Below, piece by piece: positions 62,100 through 64,000 of a stretch of DNA of 64,000 nt. Made by a program: the position numbers and the translations under genes. The notes beneath the pieces were generated by a model. The model was given only the letters and a program-made list of their open reading frames with translations. It was not told the DNA's origin and made no database searches. How positions within the stretch are numbered: the stretch's first letter is position 1; each line of letters starts with the position of its first letter. The stretch is from Gimibacter soli (GTDB lineage: Bacteria > Pseudomonadota > Alphaproteobacteria > Sphingomonadales > Kordiimonadaceae): assembly GCF_028463845.1 (NCBI RefSeq), contig NZ_CP116805.1, forward strand, positions 1 through 64,000, in the 5' to 3' direction.

Positions 62100-64000
62100 G
62101 CGACGCCCTCGGGTGTCAGCGTGCGGGGCAGTTCGACCATCAGGCGCACACCAAGTTCGCCCCATGCGGTCAGCGTCACCTTGCCTTCGTGAAGCTCGAC
62201 AATCCGCCGCACGAGCGCGAGATCAAGCCCCGTGGCGCGGCGTCCGCGCGGGGCGCCGCCCATGGCGACGGTCATCACAAGCGTTTCGCGCTCATCAAGG
62301 GCAAGGCCGCAATCGGGGTTCACGACAGTGACCAGCACCTTGTCATCCTTGTCTTCGGCGCTGACGGTGAGCGTGCCGCCGTGCGGGGTGAAGCCGGCGA
62401 GCGTCGAGATCATATTGTAGAAAGCCTGTTTCAGGCGACGCGGGTCGCCCTCCACCTCGCCAGGGTCGGCTTTCACATCCAGAACCACATTGATATTGGC
62501 CCGGTGCGCCAGATCGCGCGCGATGATGACGGCATCCGAAAGCGCCTCAGCCACCGGCACCTGCAGATATTCGACATCCATCTCGCCCGCCTCGATCACG
62601 GCGAGATCGAGCACGTCCGAAATCATGTCCCGAAGCTGCGCCGAGGCCTGCAGGATATTGCCGATATAGTCCTTCTGCTGCGGATTGAGCTTGCCGAAAT
62701 ATTCCTGATCCAAAAGCTCCGAAAAGCCGATGATGGAATTAAGGGGCGTCCTCAGCTCGTAGGACATGTTGGTGATAAACTCGCTTTTCAGCCGGTCAGC
62801 GGCTTCGAGCGCGTTTGACCGTTCACGCAGTGCCTGTTCGATCCGGAAGCTGTCGGTCACGTCATTCTGGCTGAGCATCATGCCGCCGTCAGGGAGCGGC
62901 ACCAGCGAGAAATCGACCACCACGCCATCACCCCGATACCAGCGTCCGGTGCGCGGGTTGCGCTCGGAAATCCAGATCGGCAGGCCGTCACGGATATTGG
63001 CGCTGTCGCGGTCAAACCCCGGCGTGATGTTGAGGTGTGGCAGAAGGGTCGTCAGGTGCGGATTGCCCTCAAGCGCGATATCCGGCAACTGCCACAGCGC
63101 CTTGAAGGACGGGTTCGAAAGCTCCAGCCGGCCATCGGCACCGAACACCGCCACACTTTCGCGCATGTTATCAAGCGTTTCACGCTGCACGGCGACAAGC
63201 GTGTTGTAGGACCGCTCAAGCGCCAGCCGGTCGGTCACATCTTCAAAGAGGATCAGAAGGCCGCCAAGGGGGTGGGGCTGGGTCACCACCCGGTGGGCGG
63301 AGCCATCTGGCAGGTGCCACATCTCCTCGAAGGGTTCGAGAAGGGTGGTGTAATATTTGAGGATGCCTTCCTTCCACTGACGGAAGTCGATCTGCTCCGG
63401 CACCCGGCGGCGCTCCCGCAACAGCTCCAGGAGTTCTCCGTGGCGGAGGTCCGATGACAGGATTTCTTCCGATATCTGGGCAAGCCGGGTGAAGGCGCTG
63501 TTGAAGAAGCGCAGTGTCTGGTTCGGGCCGAAAATCGCCACGGGGCTGCGCAGCCGGTTCAGCGTTTCGGACTGGGATTCGAGCACACGGGCAAGCTCGG
63601 CCAGTGCCTCTTCCTCGCCCGTCACATCAAGTGCGACGCCAAGGATATGCCCTTCATTCCCAAGCGGTACATGGCTGACCGTAAAAGCCCGGCGCGAGCC
63701 TTCAACCACACCGAACTGGCGTTCGCGGGTCGGCTGACCGGTCTCGATGGCACGCAGGAGCCCCCGGCTGCGAGCACGGTCGAAAAGCTCGCGTCCGGCT
63801 TCGATCACGTTCCTCGCGTCTTTTGCATCCACGGCGCGCACATAGGCGGCGTTCACTTCAACAAGTTCGAAGTCGGCATTGCGGATCCACACCGGGCATG
63901 GCAGCGCGTTGATCGCGGTCGTCAGTTCCTCAAGCCGCACGGAAAGGGCACGCACGCCCTTGTATCCGCTCGATAGCGCGCGGTTACGGGTTTCCTCGAC
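62096..64000 (-). CDS. divL: DivL-like PAS pseudo-histidine kinase (5' end beyond window)
   Basis: Partial: the frame is open through position 64000. At least three PAS-like domains (LPCPVWIRNADFELVEVNAAYV, SPVAIFGPNQTLRFFNSAF, ESVAVFGADGRLELSNPSF) precede a HisKA helix in which the usual H is Tyr: SEFITNMSYELRTPLNSIIGF (codon 62761-62759). This is the hallmark of DivL, the CckA-CtrA pathway regulator in Caulobacter. The ATPase part is also degenerate: NMISTLAGFTP in the N box lacks the second Asn and DCGLALD replaces DTGIGI, though RRATGLDLALVRRIVELHEG is kept. The gene starts the divL-tsaE-murU-addB-addA run. Confidence 0.82.
   Translation of the reverse strand, partial: VEETRNRALSSGYKGVRALSVRLEELTTAINALPCPVWIRNADFELVEVNAAYVRAVDAKDARNVIEAGRELFDRARSRGLLRAIETGQPTRERQFGVVEGSRRAFTVSHVPLGNEGHILGVALDVTGEEEALAELARVLESQSETLNRLRSPVAIFGPNQTLRFFNSAFTRLAQISEEILSSDLRHGELLELLRERRRVPEQIDFRQWKEGILKYYTTLLEPFEEMWHLPDGSAHRVVTQPHPLGGLLILFEDVTDRLALERSYNTLVAVQRETLDNMRESVAVFGADGRLELSNPSFKALWQLPDIALEGNPHLTTLLPHLNITPGFDRDSANIRDGLPIWISERNPRTGRWYRGDGVVVDFSLVPLPDGGMMLSQNDVTDSFRIEQALRERSNALEAADRLKSEFITNMSYELRTPLNSIIGFSELLDQEYFGKLNPQQKDYIGNILQASAQLRDMISDVLDLAVIEAGEMDVEYLQVPVAEALSDAVIIARDLAHRANINVVLDVKADPGEVEGDPRRLKQAFYNMISTLAGFTPHGGTLTVSAEDKDDKVLVTVVNPDCGLALDERETLVMTVAMGGAPRGRRATGLDLALVRRIVELHEGKVTLTAWGELGVRLMVELPRTLTPEGVA

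Noticed and set aside
1-64000. CRISPR arrays, insertion sequences, prophage genes, tRNA genes
   Set aside because: No repeat-spacer pattern, transposase, phage gene or tRNA cloverleaf was recognised. The only recombinase, at 45825-46730, is a housekeeping XerD.

Overview
The window reads as a chromosomal segment of a high-GC alphaproteobacterium with no plasmid, phage or insertion-sequence content. The evidence is the gene order clpB / DUF4167 / prmC / prfA / ptsP / lysC / ubiG, the comF / grxC / nitrilase / DUF1178 block, the addAB / murU / tsaE block next to a DivL-type kinase with Tyr in place of the phospho-His, a Flp pilin, and TTAA-N7-TTAA (CtrA-type) sites. The large TonB-dependent receptor and the LuxR/LuxI pair suggest a marine or aquatic lineage such as Kordiimonadales or relatives; that placement is inference.

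Layout. 1-230: promoter and boxA leader of an rRNA operon that runs leftward out of the window. 0.46-2.6 kb: M23 endopeptidase and a small exported protein. 2.7-8.5 kb: a very large TonB-dependent receptor with highly expressed-type codon use, preceded by a perfect CtrA-type site and a 21-bp palindrome, then a sulfotransferase-like P-loop protein and a divergent TPR/aspartyl beta-hydroxylase. 8.5-23.8 kb: a leftward housekeeping block comprising a PAS/pseudo-receiver protein, ClpB with a heat-shock-type promoter, DUF4167, PrmC-RF1-HisRS, IspG, a RodZ-like protein, PtsP, nitronate monooxygenase and aspartokinase. 24-30.6 kb: UbiG, DUF1178, nitrilase, glutaredoxin, ComF, an NDUFAF5-like methyltransferase, a Nudix hydrolase, an orphan Flp pilin behind a CtrA-type site, and ArgJ. 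30.7-39 kb: SecA, a DsrE-like protein, a Kef-type antiporter, a CocE-type hydrolase and an exported unknown. 39.05-39.25 kb: a dense run of strong hairpins ending in a terminator, a candidate structured RNA. 39.3-48.9 kb (leftward): NrdB, NrdA with tandem NrdR boxes upstream, AccA, a penicillin-acylase-family enzyme, XerD, a 678-aa exported unknown and an overlapping 46-aa membrane peptide. 49-52 kb: AroK, AroB, CorC. 52.2-53.9 kb: LuxR, LuxI and a 77-aa unknown. 54-64 kb (leftward): TrxA, AddA, AddB, MurU, TsaE and the DivL-like kinase, which is cut by the right edge.

Together the genes cover translation termination (PrfA/PrmC), cell-wall maintenance (M23, RodZ-like, MurU), dNTP supply (NrdAB), recombination (AddAB, XerD), isoprenoid/quinone and aromatic biosynthesis (IspG, UbiG, AroKB), and two signalling layers: acyl-homoserine-lactone quorum sensing and the CtrA/DivL cell-cycle pathway. 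The least explained parts are the hairpin-rich RNA candidate, the small protein behind luxI, the receptor-linked sulfotransferase/hydroxylase pair, and the 46-aa plus 678-aa exported pair beside xerD.
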